A stretch of DNA of 64,000 nucleotides from Sva-07 sp963716235 (GCA_963716235.1 CAVQTE010000014.1:1-64000), one strand, 5' to 3'; positions 17,051 to 26,759 are shown, counted from the first letter of the stretch. Notes: generated by a model not told the origin, from the sequence alone. A program made the numbers and translations.

Positions 17051-18730
17051 ATGCTCCGGATGTCATCGCGTTCGATCGCCGAGTTGCCCCAGCAGCGGAG
17101 CTTCGACGACCTCGGCACACCCCTGCACGAGGTCGTGTTCTGCGTCATCGACCTCGAGACCACGGGCGGCAACCGCAACGACGACCAGATCACCGAGGTC
17201 GGCGCCGTGAAGGTGCAGGGCGGTCAGTGTCTCGGCACCTTCCAGACGCTGGTGAACCCGGGCCGCGCGATCCCGCCACAGATCACCGTGCTCACCGGGC
17301 TGTCCGACGTATTGGTGTCGGCGGCGCCGCGCATCGGTGCAGTACTGCCGTCGCTCATCGAGTTCGTCGGCGACGCCGTGATCGTGGGCCACAACGTCGG
17401 CTTCGACGTCGGCTTCCTGCGTGCCGCCTGCGAACGTCACGGCCGTGCGCCGCTGTCTGGCACGGTGGTCGACACGGTCGCACTGGCGCGTCGACTCGTT
17501 CGCGACGAGGTCCCCGACTGTCGCCTCGGCACGCTTGCCTCGCGATTCCGGCTCGACCACAAACCGAGCCACCGCGCACTCGACGATGCGCTCGCGACCG
17601 CCGACCTCCTCCACCTGCTCATCGAGCGGGCGTCGGGCCTCGGCGTGCTCGGCCTCGACGACCTCCTGGCGCTCGCCAAGCTTGCCGGCCATCCGCAGGC
17701 AGCGAAGCTCAAGATGACCGCCGACCTGCCCCGCACGCCCGGCGTCTACATGTTCCGCGGCCAACGCGACGACGTGCTGTACGTCGGCAAGGCGACGAAC
17801 CTGCGCCAGCGGGTTCGCTCCTATTTCGGCAGCGACGACCGCCGCAAGGTCGGCCCGATGCTGCGCGAGACGCAGTCGGTCACGCATCTCGACCTCCCCG
17901 ATGCGCTCACCGCCGAGGTGATCGAGAGCCGACTGATCGCCCGGCTCCTCCCCCGCTACAACCGTGCCGGCACCCGCGTCGACCGGTACTGCTACGTCCG
18001 ACTCGACGTCGACACGCCCTGGCCACGTCTCTCGGTCGTGAAGAACCCGTCCGCCACCGGCCTGCACCTCGGCCCGCTGCCGTCGCGGACGATGGCCAAC
18101 CTCGTGATCGAGGCGATCCAGAGCGCGGTGCCCCTCCGACGCTGCTCGGCCCGACTCGGCCGGAACTTCACGCCGGCCCCCGACGCCACCGCGTGCAGCG
18201 CTGCACAACTCGGCGTCGCTCACTGCCCATGCGCCGGCACCGCCGATTCGGCGGAGTACGCCCGAGCGGTCGAACATGCTGCAGCGGCACTCACCGGACA
18301 TCCGCATCGCGTGGTCGAGTTGCTGCACGACAAGATGATGCATCTCGCACACCAGCAGCGTTTCGAGGAGGCCGCGAGCGTCCGCGATCGCGTGACCGCG
18401 CTCGTCGGAGCGGCAAAGCGCTTCCATCTCGTCGAGGCACTGCGCCACGCCGAGCGCGCCGAGGTGACCTACGGCGAGTCGACCTGGACGATCGAGCGGG
18501 GCCAACTCGTCGATGCGGTGAAGTCCGCGACCGTGTCGAGGGCGCTGCCGGTTGCAGCAGCGGAGGCATCCGGCACGGACGTGTTGTCACGCCACCAGAT
18601 CGACGAGGCGCTCTGTCTCGCCCGGTTCTGCGACAAGCGCGCGGCGCAGCTCACCGTGCGCTGCAGTGGTGAATGGACGTTCCCGATCAGCGATCGGCTG
18701 CCACAGCTGCCTGGGTTTGCGACACCCTGA
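17051..18730 (+). CDS. DEDDh exonuclease fused to UvrC-like GIY-YIG nuclease
   Basis: A 559-residue two-nuclease protein. The N-terminal DnaQ-like exonuclease (residues 25-190) has the metal motifs VIDLETTGG, IVGHNVGFDVGFL and HRALDDALATADLL. A GIY-YIG domain follows (about 225-305): TPGVYMFRGQRDDVLYVGKA and LRQRVRSYF, as in UvrC and Cho, then a UvrC-like region with a cysteine cluster CPCAG and a UvrB-binding-like stretch QQRFEEAASVRDRV. Relatives in mycobacteria (Rv2191) share this fusion. Presumably acts in DNA repair. ATG 17051 or 17069 are plausible starts. Its 3' end overlaps trpD on the other strand by 44 bases. Confidence 0.85.
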   Translation: MLRMSSRSIAELPQQRSFDDLGTPLHEVVFCVIDLETTGGNRNDDQITEVGAVKVQGGQCLGTFQTLVNPGRAIPPQITVLTGLSDVLVSAAPRIGAVLPSLIEFVGDAVIVGHNVGFDVGFLRAACERHGRAPLSGTVVDTVALARRLVRDEVPDCRLGTLASRFRLDHKPSHRALDDALATADLLHLLIERASGLGVLGLDDLLALAKLAGHPQAAKLKMTADLPRTPGVYMFRGQRDDVLYVGKATNLRQRVRSYFGSDDRRKVGPMLRETQSVTHLDLPDALTAEVIESRLIARLLPRYNRAGTRVDRYCYVRLDVDTPWPRLSVVKNPSATGLHLGPLPSRTMANLVIEAIQSAVPLRRCSARLGRNFTPAPDATACSAAQLGVAHCPCAGTADSAEYARAVEHAAAALTGHPHRVVELLHDKMMHLAHQQRFEEAASVRDRVTALVGAAKRFHLVEALRHAERAEVTYGESTWTIERGQLVDAVKSATVSRALPVAAAEASGTDVLSRHQIDEALCLARFCDKRAAQLTVRCSGEWTFPISDRLPQLPGFATP

Positions 18731-19751
18731 TCAGGGCGTCGAGGCTCGCCTGGGCGTGACCCTCGTCGATCGCGGCCGCCGCCATCTCGATCCCGGCGCC
18801 GACATCGTCGACGCGTCCCGCCACGACCAGGCCGGCGCCCGCGTTGAGCAGCACGATGTCGCGGTGCGGCCCCTTCTCGCCCGCCAACACGCGCCTGACG
18901 GCCAGGGCGTTCTCCTCAGGGGCGCCGCCACGGAGGTCGTCGGCGGTTGCCGGAGCGAGGCCATAATCGGCGGGGTCGATCGAGAACTCCGTGATGGTCC
19001 CCTCGGAGAGCGCCAGCACCCGTGATGATCCCGTGGTGGTGAGTTCGTCCATGCCGTCGCCGTGCACCACCCAGGCATCGGTCAGACCCTGACGTTCGAG
19101 GGTCTCGATCATCGGTTCCGCGAACTGGGGGTCGGCGACACCGATCAGTTGGCGCTTCACCCGTCCCGGGTTCGCCATCGGGCCGAGCAGGTTGAACGTG
19201 GTGGGGATGCCCAGCTCCCGCCGGGGCGGGCCGGTGAATCGGAACGCCGGATGGAACATCGGCGCAAAACAGAATCCGATGCCCGCTTCGCGCACGCACG
19301 CAGCGACACCATCGGCGTGCAACTCGATGGCGACTCCGAGCAGTTCGAGAACGTCGGCGCTGCCGCACTTCGAGGAGGCCGAACGGTTGCCGTGCTTGCA
19401 GATGGGGGCTCCGGCGCCCGCGGCGACCAGTGCTGCCATCATCGAGACGTTGACCGAGTGCGATCCGTCACCCCCCGTCCCGACGATGTCGAGGCAGTTC
19501 GAACGTTCGTCATCGGTGAGCGGCACGAACGTCGCCTCGTGCAACGTCGCCTCCAGCAGGCCGGCGAGTTCGTCGACGCTCTCACCCTTCGCCCGCAGGG
19601 CGACGAGGAAGCCTCCGATCTGAGCGGCCGTCGCATCACCGCGCAGGATCGATGTCATCACGGACCCCGCCGTCGTCGCGTCGAGATCGCGACCGGCCAC
19701 CAGCGTCGACATCACGGTTGGCCAGTCGTGGAACGGTTCGCGGCTCGACAT
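18687..19751 (-). CDS. trpD: Anthranilate phosphoribosyltransferase
   Basis: A 354-residue enzyme joining anthranilate and PRPP in tryptophan synthesis. The PRPP loop GTGGDGSHSVNVS, the anthranilate-side KHGNRSASSKCGSADVLE and the GPMANPGRVKRQLIGV block are conserved, and the length is standard. No other trp gene is near, as in mycobacteria where trpD is also unlinked and next to the exonuclease-UvrC gene. It converges on that gene with a 44-base overlap, so the two messages could form an antisense pair. Confidence 0.92.
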   Translation of the reverse strand: MSSREPFHDWPTVMSTLVAGRDLDATTAGSVMTSILRGDATAAQIGGFLVALRAKGESVDELAGLLEATLHEATFVPLTDDERSNCLDIVGTGGDGSHSVNVSMMAALVAAGAGAPICKHGNRSASSKCGSADVLELLGVAIELHADGVAACVREAGIGFCFAPMFHPAFRFTGPPRRELGIPTTFNLLGPMANPGRVKRQLIGVADPQFAEPMIETLERQGLTDAWVVHGDGMDELTTTGSSRVLALSEGTITEFSIDPADYGLAPATADDLRGGAPEENALAVRRVLAGEKGPHRDIVLLNAGAGLVVAGRVDDVGAGIEMAAAAIDEGHAQASLDALIRVSQTQAAVAADR

Positions 19752-19794
19752 GGGCCGCAGCGTACGTGCCGCGTCCAGTCGCGGTGAAGTACGT

Positions 19795-20052
19795 TCAGGA
19801 GACGCGGCGGCGTTGGCGGATCATCCGCCGACGGTCACGCTCGGTCGCTCCGCCCCATACGCCGGCCTTCTCGCGGAACGACAGCGCGTGCTCGAGACAC
19901 GAATCCTGTACGTGGCATCCGGCGCAGACGGCCTTTGCAGCCTCGGCGCCCTCCTCGTCGTCGGGATAGAAGAGCGACGCGTCCAGTCCTCGACATGCTC
20001 CGAGATCCCACCATTTCAATTCCTGCAGCGACACTTCGGTTCGACTCCCCAC
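19795..20052 (-). CDS. WhiB-family transcription factor
   Basis: A small actinobacterial [4Fe-4S] regulator. The four cluster cysteines are visible in ACRG and CAGCHVQDSC, followed by the beta-turn motif GVWGG and a basic C-terminus TERDRRRMIRQRRR for DNA binding. GTG 20052 gives 85 residues and GTG 20034 gives 79; both fit the family. Which WhiB paralogue it is cannot be fixed from sequence alone. It stands alone between trpD and the DUF3501 gene on the same strand. Confidence 0.88.
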   Translation of the reverse strand: MGSRTEVSLQELKWWDLGACRGLDASLFYPDDEEGAEAAKAVCAGCHVQDSCLEHALSFREKAGVWGGATERDRRRMIRQRRRVS

Positions 20053-20117
20053 GACGACGGCGACGAGGCTGAATCTAGAACCACCGCGGCGCTCGCGCCA
20101 GTGGAAATTCTCGCGCG

Positions 20118-20708
20118 TCAGGGACGCAGGTCGCCGAGCAGCTCGGCGTGAGTGGTGTCGCCGAGTTCGACCACCTCGAGGTACTCCGGATGGGTGATCT
20201 CGATGCGAACCCGACCGTCGGCGAACGCATCGACCTGCTCCGGCGTGAATTCGAACCGGATGTAGTGCACGGCGGCGGTCGCTTCCTCGCGGGTGAGCTG
20301 GCTCGCATGGGCCTCGTCGGTGATCGACGCGATCCGGTCTCCGTTGTCGAGCACGATCACGAACGACTGCTCGATGCCGACCAGCTTCGGCAGCCACTCG
20401 CGAACCTGATCGTCGCTCGTCAGCTCGAGGAACACAGTGGCGCACAGTTGGCCCGGCTCGGGGATCATCGGGTTGTAGGTGTCGAGTTCGACTTGGATGT
20501 CTTCGTCGGTCACGAGCTTTTCGACCCGCGCCATCTCCTGGATCTGGAGACGCATGGTGTCGCGGTTCTCGAACATCACCGTGATGATCGTGCCGAACGA
20601 GAGGCGCCGGCGGCGTTTGACCTCCATCACGGCGGCGCGGAACTCGTTGCGTTCGCGTTCGTAGGCGCGAACGTCGGCGATGTCGGAGAGGGTGAGCTTG
20701 CGGGACAT
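20118..20708 (-). CDS. DUF3501 family protein
   Basis: A 196-residue protein starting MSRKLTLSDIADVRAYERER with the family core KRRRRLSFGTIITVMFENRD and a C-terminal beta-rich half. The biochemical function of DUF3501 is not established, but genes of this family are found next to rubrerythrin and a CCG-domain Fe-S protein, exactly as here (stop of the Fe-S gene lies 29 bases upstream). The long open frame upstream to 20840 is not coding. Likely a structural or regulatory partner in oxidative-stress defence. Confidence 0.85.
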   Translation of the reverse strand: MSRKLTLSDIADVRAYERERNEFRAAVMEVKRRRRLSFGTIITVMFENRDTMRLQIQEMARVEKLVTDEDIQVELDTYNPMIPEPGQLCATVFLELTSDDQVREWLPKLVGIEQSFVIVLDNGDRIASITDEAHASQLTREEATAAVHYIRFEFTPEQVDAFADGRVRIEITHPEYLEVVELGDTTHAELLGDLRP

Positions 20709-20736
20709 GGTGGAGGTGCTCCTCATGGGGTGCAGG

Positions 20737-22050
20737 TCACTCTTCGGGGATGCCGTACGCCCGAGCGATGATCTGCAAGGGATGCCTGGCCTCACGGCCG
20801 GTTTGTTCGACGATGGCCGTGTTGGCGAGGTGGCAGTCACCGGCGACCGCGTCGCCGCCGGCCTTGGTGATCTGGTCGCCGAGCTTCTTCGCGATCGGGA
20901 TCGAGATGTCCTCGTTGCCGGCGCGGAAACCCCACATGCCGTCGATGCCCGAGCACTGCTGGACGAGCTTGACCTTGGCGCCCGTGAGCTTCATCAGGTC
21001 GCGACTCTTGAAGCCGATGTTCTGGGCCCGGAGGTGACACGGCGTGTGGTAGGTGATCTCACCGAGCAGTTCACCGGTGAACTCGGTGTCGAGCGACGTG
21101 TCGTCACCCTTGTGGACGACCATCAGGTATTCGGCGGCGTCGTAGGTGTGCTCGGCGACGAGTTCGGCATCAGCACGCAGGGACTCGTCGGCCACGTAAT
21201 CGAGGTAGTCCTTCTTGATGATGTAGCTGCAGGTCGGCTGCGGGACGACGATGTCGGTACCGGCGCGGACTTCGGCGGCCAAGGTCTTGATGTTCTTCTC
21301 GGCGACCTTCGTGAACTCCTTGACATTGCCCGAGTGCAGCCACGGTGCACCGCAGCAGCCGGCGTTCGTGTTGGCGCACTCGATGCCGTTGCGCTCGTAG
21401 ACCTTGACGAGGTCCTTGCCGATACCGGTCTCCTGGTACTCGACGAGACAGGTGGGGAACACCGTCACCTTGCCCTGACGCTTGGTGAGCTGCACCTTGG
21501 GGCGCTTCTTGAACCAGGTCGAGAAGCGCTGCTTGGCGTAAGGAGGAAGCAGGCGGACGGACGACACGCCGGTGACCTTCTCGACGGCCTTGCGCACGCC
21601 GGAGCCGGGCTCGGCATTGATGATCTTGTTGGCAATGGGGCCGGTGGTGGTGGCGAGCGTTCCGAGCAGATCGGTGCGCCCCATCATCTGGGTGGTGACC
21701 TTGTTGCGGGTGGACTTGATGCCGTTGACGTGCTGCATGGCATCGGCACGCAACATCAGGCGAGGGAAGTCGAGGTTCCACTCGTGCAACTCGGGAATGT
21801 ACGGGCAGTTGATGTAGCAGAGCTTGCACTGGAAGCACTCGTCGACGACCTGGTCCTGTTCGGCAGGAGTCAGGCGTCCGGCGTCCTGGTCGTCGTGTTT
21901 GTCGACCATCTCGAACAGCGTCGGGAACGACGTGCAGAACTTGAAACAGAGACGGCATCCATGGCACAGGTCGTAGACCCTGGTCAGTTCGTCGCGGACA
22001 TCCGCCTCGTCGAAGTAGACGGGATTCTTCGGGTCATACGTCGTTGTCAT
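20737..22050 (-). CDS. Heterodisulfide-reductase-like Fe-S protein (CCG domains)
   Basis: A 437-residue redox protein. Two ferredoxin-type [4Fe-4S] motifs occupy the N-terminus (CHGCRLCFKFC and CFQCKLCYINCP), followed by two cysteine-rich CCG-type domains: FPTCLVEYQETG with NAGCCGAPWLHSG, and HTPCHLRAQNIG with a degenerate second part VQQCSGIDGMWGF. The layout is that of GlpC/HdrD-like subunits that pass electrons to a partner. Between rubrerythrin and DUF3501 it probably supplies electrons for peroxide reduction; this is inference from neighbourhood. Confidence 0.85.
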   Translation of the reverse strand: MTTTYDPKNPVYFDEADVRDELTRVYDLCHGCRLCFKFCTSFPTLFEMVDKHDDQDAGRLTPAEQDQVVDECFQCKLCYINCPYIPELHEWNLDFPRLMLRADAMQHVNGIKSTRNKVTTQMMGRTDLLGTLATTTGPIANKIINAEPGSGVRKAVEKVTGVSSVRLLPPYAKQRFSTWFKKRPKVQLTKRQGKVTVFPTCLVEYQETGIGKDLVKVYERNGIECANTNAGCCGAPWLHSGNVKEFTKVAEKNIKTLAAEVRAGTDIVVPQPTCSYIIKKDYLDYVADESLRADAELVAEHTYDAAEYLMVVHKGDDTSLDTEFTGELLGEITYHTPCHLRAQNIGFKSRDLMKLTGAKVKLVQQCSGIDGMWGFRAGNEDISIPIAKKLGDQITKAGGDAVAGDCHLANTAIVEQTGREARHPLQIIARAYGIPEE

Positions 22051-22134
22051 GGACCACCTCGGTCACGCGTGCTGAGAAGTGTGCAATGCGGGCTGGCGTG
22101 GAGGGGGCCGCGGTGCGGCCCCCTCCAACCGTGT

Positions 22135-22554
22135 TCAGCTGATGGATTCGAGGCCCTGGGTGAAGCGGCCGGCGTGGCTCTTCTCGGCGCGGGCGAGCGT
22201 CTCGAACCAATCGGCGATCTCGTCGAAGCCCTCGTCGCGAGCGGTCTTGGCGAAGCCCGGGTACATCTGGGTGTACTCGTAGGTCTCGCCTGCGATCGAC
22301 GCCTTGAAGTTCTGCTCGGTGTCGCCGATGGGCTCGCCCGAGGCCGGGTCGCCGACTTCGGCGAGGTACTCGAGGTGGCCGTGGGCGTGGCCGGTTTCGC
22401 CTTCGGCGACCGAGCGGAACAGCGCCGCCGAATCGGGGTAGCCCTCGATGTCGGCCTTCTGGGCGAACCAGAGGTAGCGGCGATTGGCCTGGCTCTCGCC
22501 GGCAAACGCCTCCTTCAGGTTCTCGTGGGTCTTGGTGCCGTTGAGGTCAGCCAT
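22135..22554 (-). CDS. Rubrerythrin
   Basis: A 139-residue non-haem di-iron peroxidase. The ferritin-like four-helix bundle is seen with metal ligands in the EAFAGESQANRRY, AEGETGHAHGHLEYL and AGETYEYTQMYPGF segments and ARAEKSHAGRF. The usual C-terminal rubredoxin domain is missing, so electrons must come from another protein; the Fe-S protein encoded 84 bases downstream is the obvious candidate. The start overlaps the stop of the Fur gene by eight bases. Confidence 0.88.
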   Translation of the reverse strand: MADLNGTKTHENLKEAFAGESQANRRYLWFAQKADIEGYPDSAALFRSVAEGETGHAHGHLEYLAEVGDPASGEPIGDTEQNFKASIAGETYEYTQMYPGFAKTARDEGFDEIADWFETLARAEKSHAGRFTQGLESIS

Positions 22555-23039
22555 GGGTTGTCTCCTTGATGTTGGTGTACGGGTCTGGTGTTGCTGCTGG
22601 CAGGTTGATGGACGCAGCGCTCGCGCAGGTTGCGCAGGTGCCGTGGAACACGATCGAGGTGGAACTGGTGGCGAAGCCGTCGAGACCCGTCGCAACGAGC
22701 TGGTCGGCCCCGTCGACGTACAGGTCGACGACCGATCCGCAGGCGTCGCAGACACCATGGTGGTGGTCGTCGATGTTCGGGATCGAACCGGATGGCGCCG
22801 GACCCGAGAGCGACCAACTGGAGTTCACCCATGTCGGCGAGGTCGGTGAGCGTCGTGTACACGGTGCGCAGCGAGATGCCGGGCATCAGCTGGCTTGCTC
22901 GCGTGTACAGACCCTCGGCGGTGGGATGGCTGGTGTTGCCGTCGAGCAGCGTGAACAACAGCTGGCGCTGTGGCGTGACCTTCAACCCCTTGGCCCGGAA
23001 GGCCCCGGCGAGTTCAGTCGGCGATTTCACGCCGGTCAT
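22547..23039 (-). CDS. Fur/PerR-family metalloregulator, frame-shifted
   Basis: A repressor of the Fur superfamily, about 163 residues. N-terminal winged helix: LKVTPQRQLLFTLLDG, HPTAEGLYTRASQLMPGISL, RTVYTTLTDLADMGELQ. The C-terminal part has the metal site IDDHHHGVCDACGSVVDL and a second pair CATCAS, the CxxC zinc site. The frame changes near 22785 between the two parts. The order Fur, rubrerythrin, Fe-S protein, DUF3501 suggests a PerR-type peroxide sensor. An inverted repeat at 23047-23074, eight bases ahead of ATG 23039, may be its own operator. Confidence 0.85.
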
Positions 23040-23046
23040 CGTATGC

Positions 23047-23074
23047 GCATGAATTGTTCGTTCGCAACTCATGC
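23047..23074. promoter_or_regulatory. Candidate Fur/PerR operator
   Basis: Two 10-base arms, GCATGAATTG (23047-23056) and CAACTCATGC (23065-23074), match as an inverted repeat at 9 of 10 positions, with an 8-base spacer. It lies eight bases before the fur start and 54 bases before the divergent glpD start, a position that would allow autoregulation. Confidence 0.5.
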
Positions 23075-23127
23075 AGATTGGGACCTTCGACCCTGTCCCC
23101 GCTGTTCGATCTCGTAGCATTCGCCAG

Positions 23128-24889
23128 ATGTCCTCGCCGATGCGGCCCTTCGAGCGGCGCGCCATGCTCGATGCATTGCGAGCCGCCGGTGAGCCCGCCG
23201 GCGAGACCGTTCGACGTGCTCGTCATCGGGGGCGGGATCACGGGTGTCGGCGTTGCGCTCGACGCGGCCGCACGCGGACTGCGCACCGCACTCGTCGAGC
23301 GTGACGACTTCGCCAGTGGCACGTCGTCGAAGAGCTCGAAGATGGTCCACGGTGGCCTGCGCTACCTGCAGAACGGCGATGTCCGCCTGGTCTACGAGGC
23401 CCTGCGTGAACGACGTCGACTGATGCGCAATGCACCGCACCTGGTGGAGGTGCTGCCATTCATGATCCCGATCCTCACCAAGGACGGTGTCGTGTCGAAG
23501 AAGGTCGCCAAGGCGCTCGGCTCGGCCATGTGGATGTACGACCTGACCGGCGGGTGGCGCATCGGCAAACTCCACAAGCGGGTCTCCGGCGAGCAGGCCG
23601 CACGCCACTTCCCCACCACCCATCTCGACAAGCTCAGCGCCGGTTACCTCTACTACGACGCCGGCGCCGACGACGCTCGACTCACCCTGACCGTCGCCCG
23701 TACGGCAGCACAGCGCGGCGCCGTGATCGTGAACCGCTGCCGCGTCGTCGGCATCACCACCGACGCCGACGGTCGCGCCAACGGCGCCACGGTCGCCGCC
23801 GACGGCGAACTCATCCATGTGGCGGCGCGGTGCATCGTCAACGCCGCCGGGGTCTGGGCCGACGAAGTGCGCGCGCTCGACGAGGGAACCGACCCCGACT
23901 CGATCCGACCCGCCAAGGGCGTGCACATCACGATCCCGTGGGAGAAGGTCCGCAACGACATCGCGGTCATCATCCCGGTGCGCAGCGACAAGCGCAGCCT
24001 GTTCCTCGTGCCGTGGGGAGAGCAGCCCGACGGAACGTTCCGCCACGTCTATGTCGGCACCACCGACACCGACTCCGGTGAGCCGCTCGACGACCCGCAG
24101 TGCACGGGCGACGACATCGACTACGTGCTGACCGCGCTCAACGAGGCGCTCACCGAGACCGTCACGCGCGACGACATCACCGGCGTCTGGGCCGGGATGC
24201 GCCCACTCGTGAAGGCGGCGTCGGCCGACGGCGACAGCGCCAAGACCGCCGACCTGTCACGTCGCCATCAGGTTGCGGTCAGCGACTCGGGGGTCGTGCG
24301 GGTCAACGGCGGCAAGCTGACGACCTACCGCGAAATGGCCGAGGACACCGTCGACGTGGTCGTGCGACAACTCGATGCGCCGAGACGCACTCGTCGTTCG
24401 ACGACCCGGCGACTGTCGCTCTTCGGTGCGACACGACGCTCCCATCGCAATCGAGCCGATGGGGACCGAGGAACCACGACGGCCCACCTGGCACGCCGAT
24501 TCGGCACCCAGGCCGACGAGATCCGCGCCCTCGTTGCGTTCGACCCGGCGTTGGGCGAACCCCTCGTGCCCGGCCAGCCCTACCTGCGCGCCGAAGCCGT
24601 GTACGCAGCGCGCCACGAAATGGCGACGACGCTCGACGACGTCCTCGTACGACGGACCCGCGCCCACCTGTTCGATCGAGCCGCCACGCTCGCCGTCGCC
24701 GCTGACGTCGCCGACCTGCTCGCCCCGGAACTCGGCTGGGACGCCGCCGAGACCGAACGTCAACTGACCCACTATCGAGCGCTGTGCCACGCCGAGGAAG
24801 CAGCGGCCCGAGCGTCGACCGCCCCAGACACCGTTGCCCGAGACACCGCAGGAGCCGACGATGACCAGCTCGCCAACGCCACCGATTGA
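23128..24889 (+). CDS. glpD: Glycerol-3-phosphate dehydrogenase (FAD), frame-shifted near start
   Basis: An about 586-residue membrane-associated flavoprotein oxidising glycerol 3-phosphate to dihydroxyacetone phosphate. FAD-binding DVLVIGGGITGVGVALDAA, the SSKMVHGGLRYLQ block, the ADDARLTLTVARTA region and the C-terminal DAO_C domain (AVYAARHEMATTLDDVLVRR) are typical. Codons from ATG 23128 (MSSPMRPFERRAMLDALRA) are in a different frame from the body, with the switch near 23208 just before PFDVLVIGGG. It overlaps the next gene by 29 bases, heading a compact glycerol cluster. Confidence 0.9.
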
Positions 24890-26343
24890 ACTGCTCGGCG
24901 AGGGGTCCCGATTCGATGGGCCCGGCGTCGAGGTTCCCGAGGACGCCCTTCGCGCCCTCGAGTCGATCTGCGAGGTCATCACCGACGGCCCCGGCGTCGC
25001 CGAGGCAAGCCGCGACTGGTGGCCGCTCGCACTGCACTGGGCGCTTGCCGGCGAGGTGCCACAGCTTGCCGACGTCGTCGTGAGACCGACGTCGACCGAC
25101 GAGGTCGTTCGTGTCGCGCAGGTGTGCAACAACGCGCGCCTGCCGCTCACCGTCGCGGGTGGCCGCAGCGGCGTGTGCGGCGCCGCTGCACCGGTGTTCG
25201 GCGGCGTGGTCCTCGACGCCACGGCGCTCGCAGGTGTCGTCGAGATCGACGAGATCTCCGGCGTCGTCGAGGTGCTCCCCGGCACATTCGGACCCGACCT
25301 CGAAGACGCACTCCGCCCGGCCGGACTGTCGGTGGGCCACTTCCCGCAGAGTTTCGATCTGGCGACCGTCGGTGGATGGATCGGCTCGCGTGGAGCCGGC
25401 CAGTATTCGACGCGCTACGGCAAGATCGAAGACATGGTCGTCGGCCTCGAGGTCGTCCTTGCCAACGGCACCGTCGTTCGCACGGGCGGCGCTCCGGCGG
25501 CAGCAGCGGGTCCCGACCTCACGCAACTGTTCGTCGGGTCCGAGGGCACCCTCGGCGTGATCACCAGGGTGTGGCTGCGTACGCACCCGACCCCGAATGA
25601 CGAACGACGTGCGGCGTACTCGTTCGCATCGTTCGGCGACGGCGTCGAGGCCTGCCGGCGAATCCTGCGCACCGGCGCGACGCCTGCGGTCTTGCGCCTC
25701 TACGACGCGGCCGAGTCGCAGCGGGGCCAGGGCGGTGACGGCAGCGAGTGCATCCTGCTCGTGCTCGACGAGGGCGACGGCGCGATCGTCGGCGCCACCA
25801 TGGCGATCGTCGAACAGAGCTGCACCGCCGTCGGACGCGCAGCCGGCCGACGTCGGCCTGGTCGAGGCGTGGCTCGGACACCGCAACGACACCTCGGCAT
25901 TGCAGGGGCTCACGCGCAAGGGGTTCGTCGTCGACACGATGGAGATCGCCGCATCGTGGTCGATCATCGACGCGCTGTTCGACGATGTCCGCGCGGCGAT
26001 GTTGGCCGTTCCGCACGCCCGTGCGGCGACGTGCCACCTCTCGCACAGCTACGCCGACGGCGCCTGTCTGTACTTCACGTTCGCCGCAACGCCTCCGACC
26101 GGCGAGATCGAGTCGACGTACATCGCCTTGTGGGATGCCGGACAGCGAGCGGTGCTCGCCGGCGGCGGCAACCTGTCGCACCATCACGGGGTGGGCCTGA
26201 ACCGCGGCCGCTTCATGTCCGAGGCCTTGGGTTCGGGCCACGGCGTACTCGCGGCGATCAAGGCGACGCTCGACCCGAACGGCATCATGAACCCGGGCAA
26301 GCTCGGCCTCCCCACCCCGTTCGGCGAGGTCCCGTGGCCCTGA
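24861..26343 (+). CDS. FAD-binding oxidase, alkyl-DHAP-synthase-like, frame-shifted
   Basis: An about 493-residue flavoprotein of the vanillyl-alcohol-oxidase fold. PP-loop region LADVVVRPTSTDEVVRVAQ, FAD loop TVAGGRSGVCG, the GGWIGSRGAGQYSTRYGKIE block and GSEGTLGVITRVWLR are clear. The C-terminal LSHHHGVGLNRG motif with clustered histidines is that of alkyldihydroxyacetonephosphate synthases rather than glycolate oxidases. The frame changes near 25840. Between glpD and an FGGY kinase it could act on acyl-DHAP made from glycerol, but substrate is not proven. Overlaps glpD by 29 bases. Confidence 0.75.
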
Positions 26344-26759
26344 ACGATCTCGCTCGGCGATGGGATCTCGATGCAGTGCGCGCCGGAATCGGCGTGTGTC
26401 TGATCCTCGCGATTCCGCTCACGCTGATCGCAGCGTTCGTCGACTCCAGCGACACGGGGCTCAATGCGTTCTTCTTCTTCGGCGCGATGTTCGGGTTCGT
26501 GCTCGGGGCCGGGTGCGCCGCGTGGATGCAGCGCCGTGGCACGCCGCTCAGCCACGGCATCGTCACGGCGATGGTCGCGTATCTCGGCGCTCAAGCGGTC
26601 TTCATCACGATCCGACTGATCGGCGGCAACAGTGTCAACTGGTTCGGCGTGTTCTTCACGTTGTCGCTGGTGATGCTCGCCGGCTTGTTCGGCGGTCTGC
26701 TCGGAAGCCTCCTGCAGGCCCGTGGTGTCGTACCGTCGAGCCGCAGATCGCAGACGTGA
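26334..26759 (+). CDS. Four-helix membrane protein, unknown
   Basis: A 141-residue membrane protein starting at GTG 26334, overlapping the flavoprotein stop by ten bases and the kinase start by four. Hydrophobic helices at about residues 17-36, 44-64, 74-92 and 101-128, short charged ends. No family recognised. Complete overlap on both sides implies translational coupling with the glycerol cluster, so it may anchor or transport for that pathway. Confidence 0.65.
   Translation: MALNDLARRWDLDAVRAGIGVCLILAIPLTLIAAFVDSSDTGLNAFFFFGAMFGFVLGAGCAAWMQRRGTPLSHGIVTAMVAYLGAQAVFITIRLIGGNSVNWFGVFFTLSLVMLAGLFGGLLGSLLQARGVVPSSRRSQT

Noticed and set aside
20680..22569. A 629-codon plus-strand frame rich in Leu, Gly and Val
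   Set aside because: Exact antisense of the Fe-S protein and rubrerythrin genes; hydrophobic look is a codon-bias effect.
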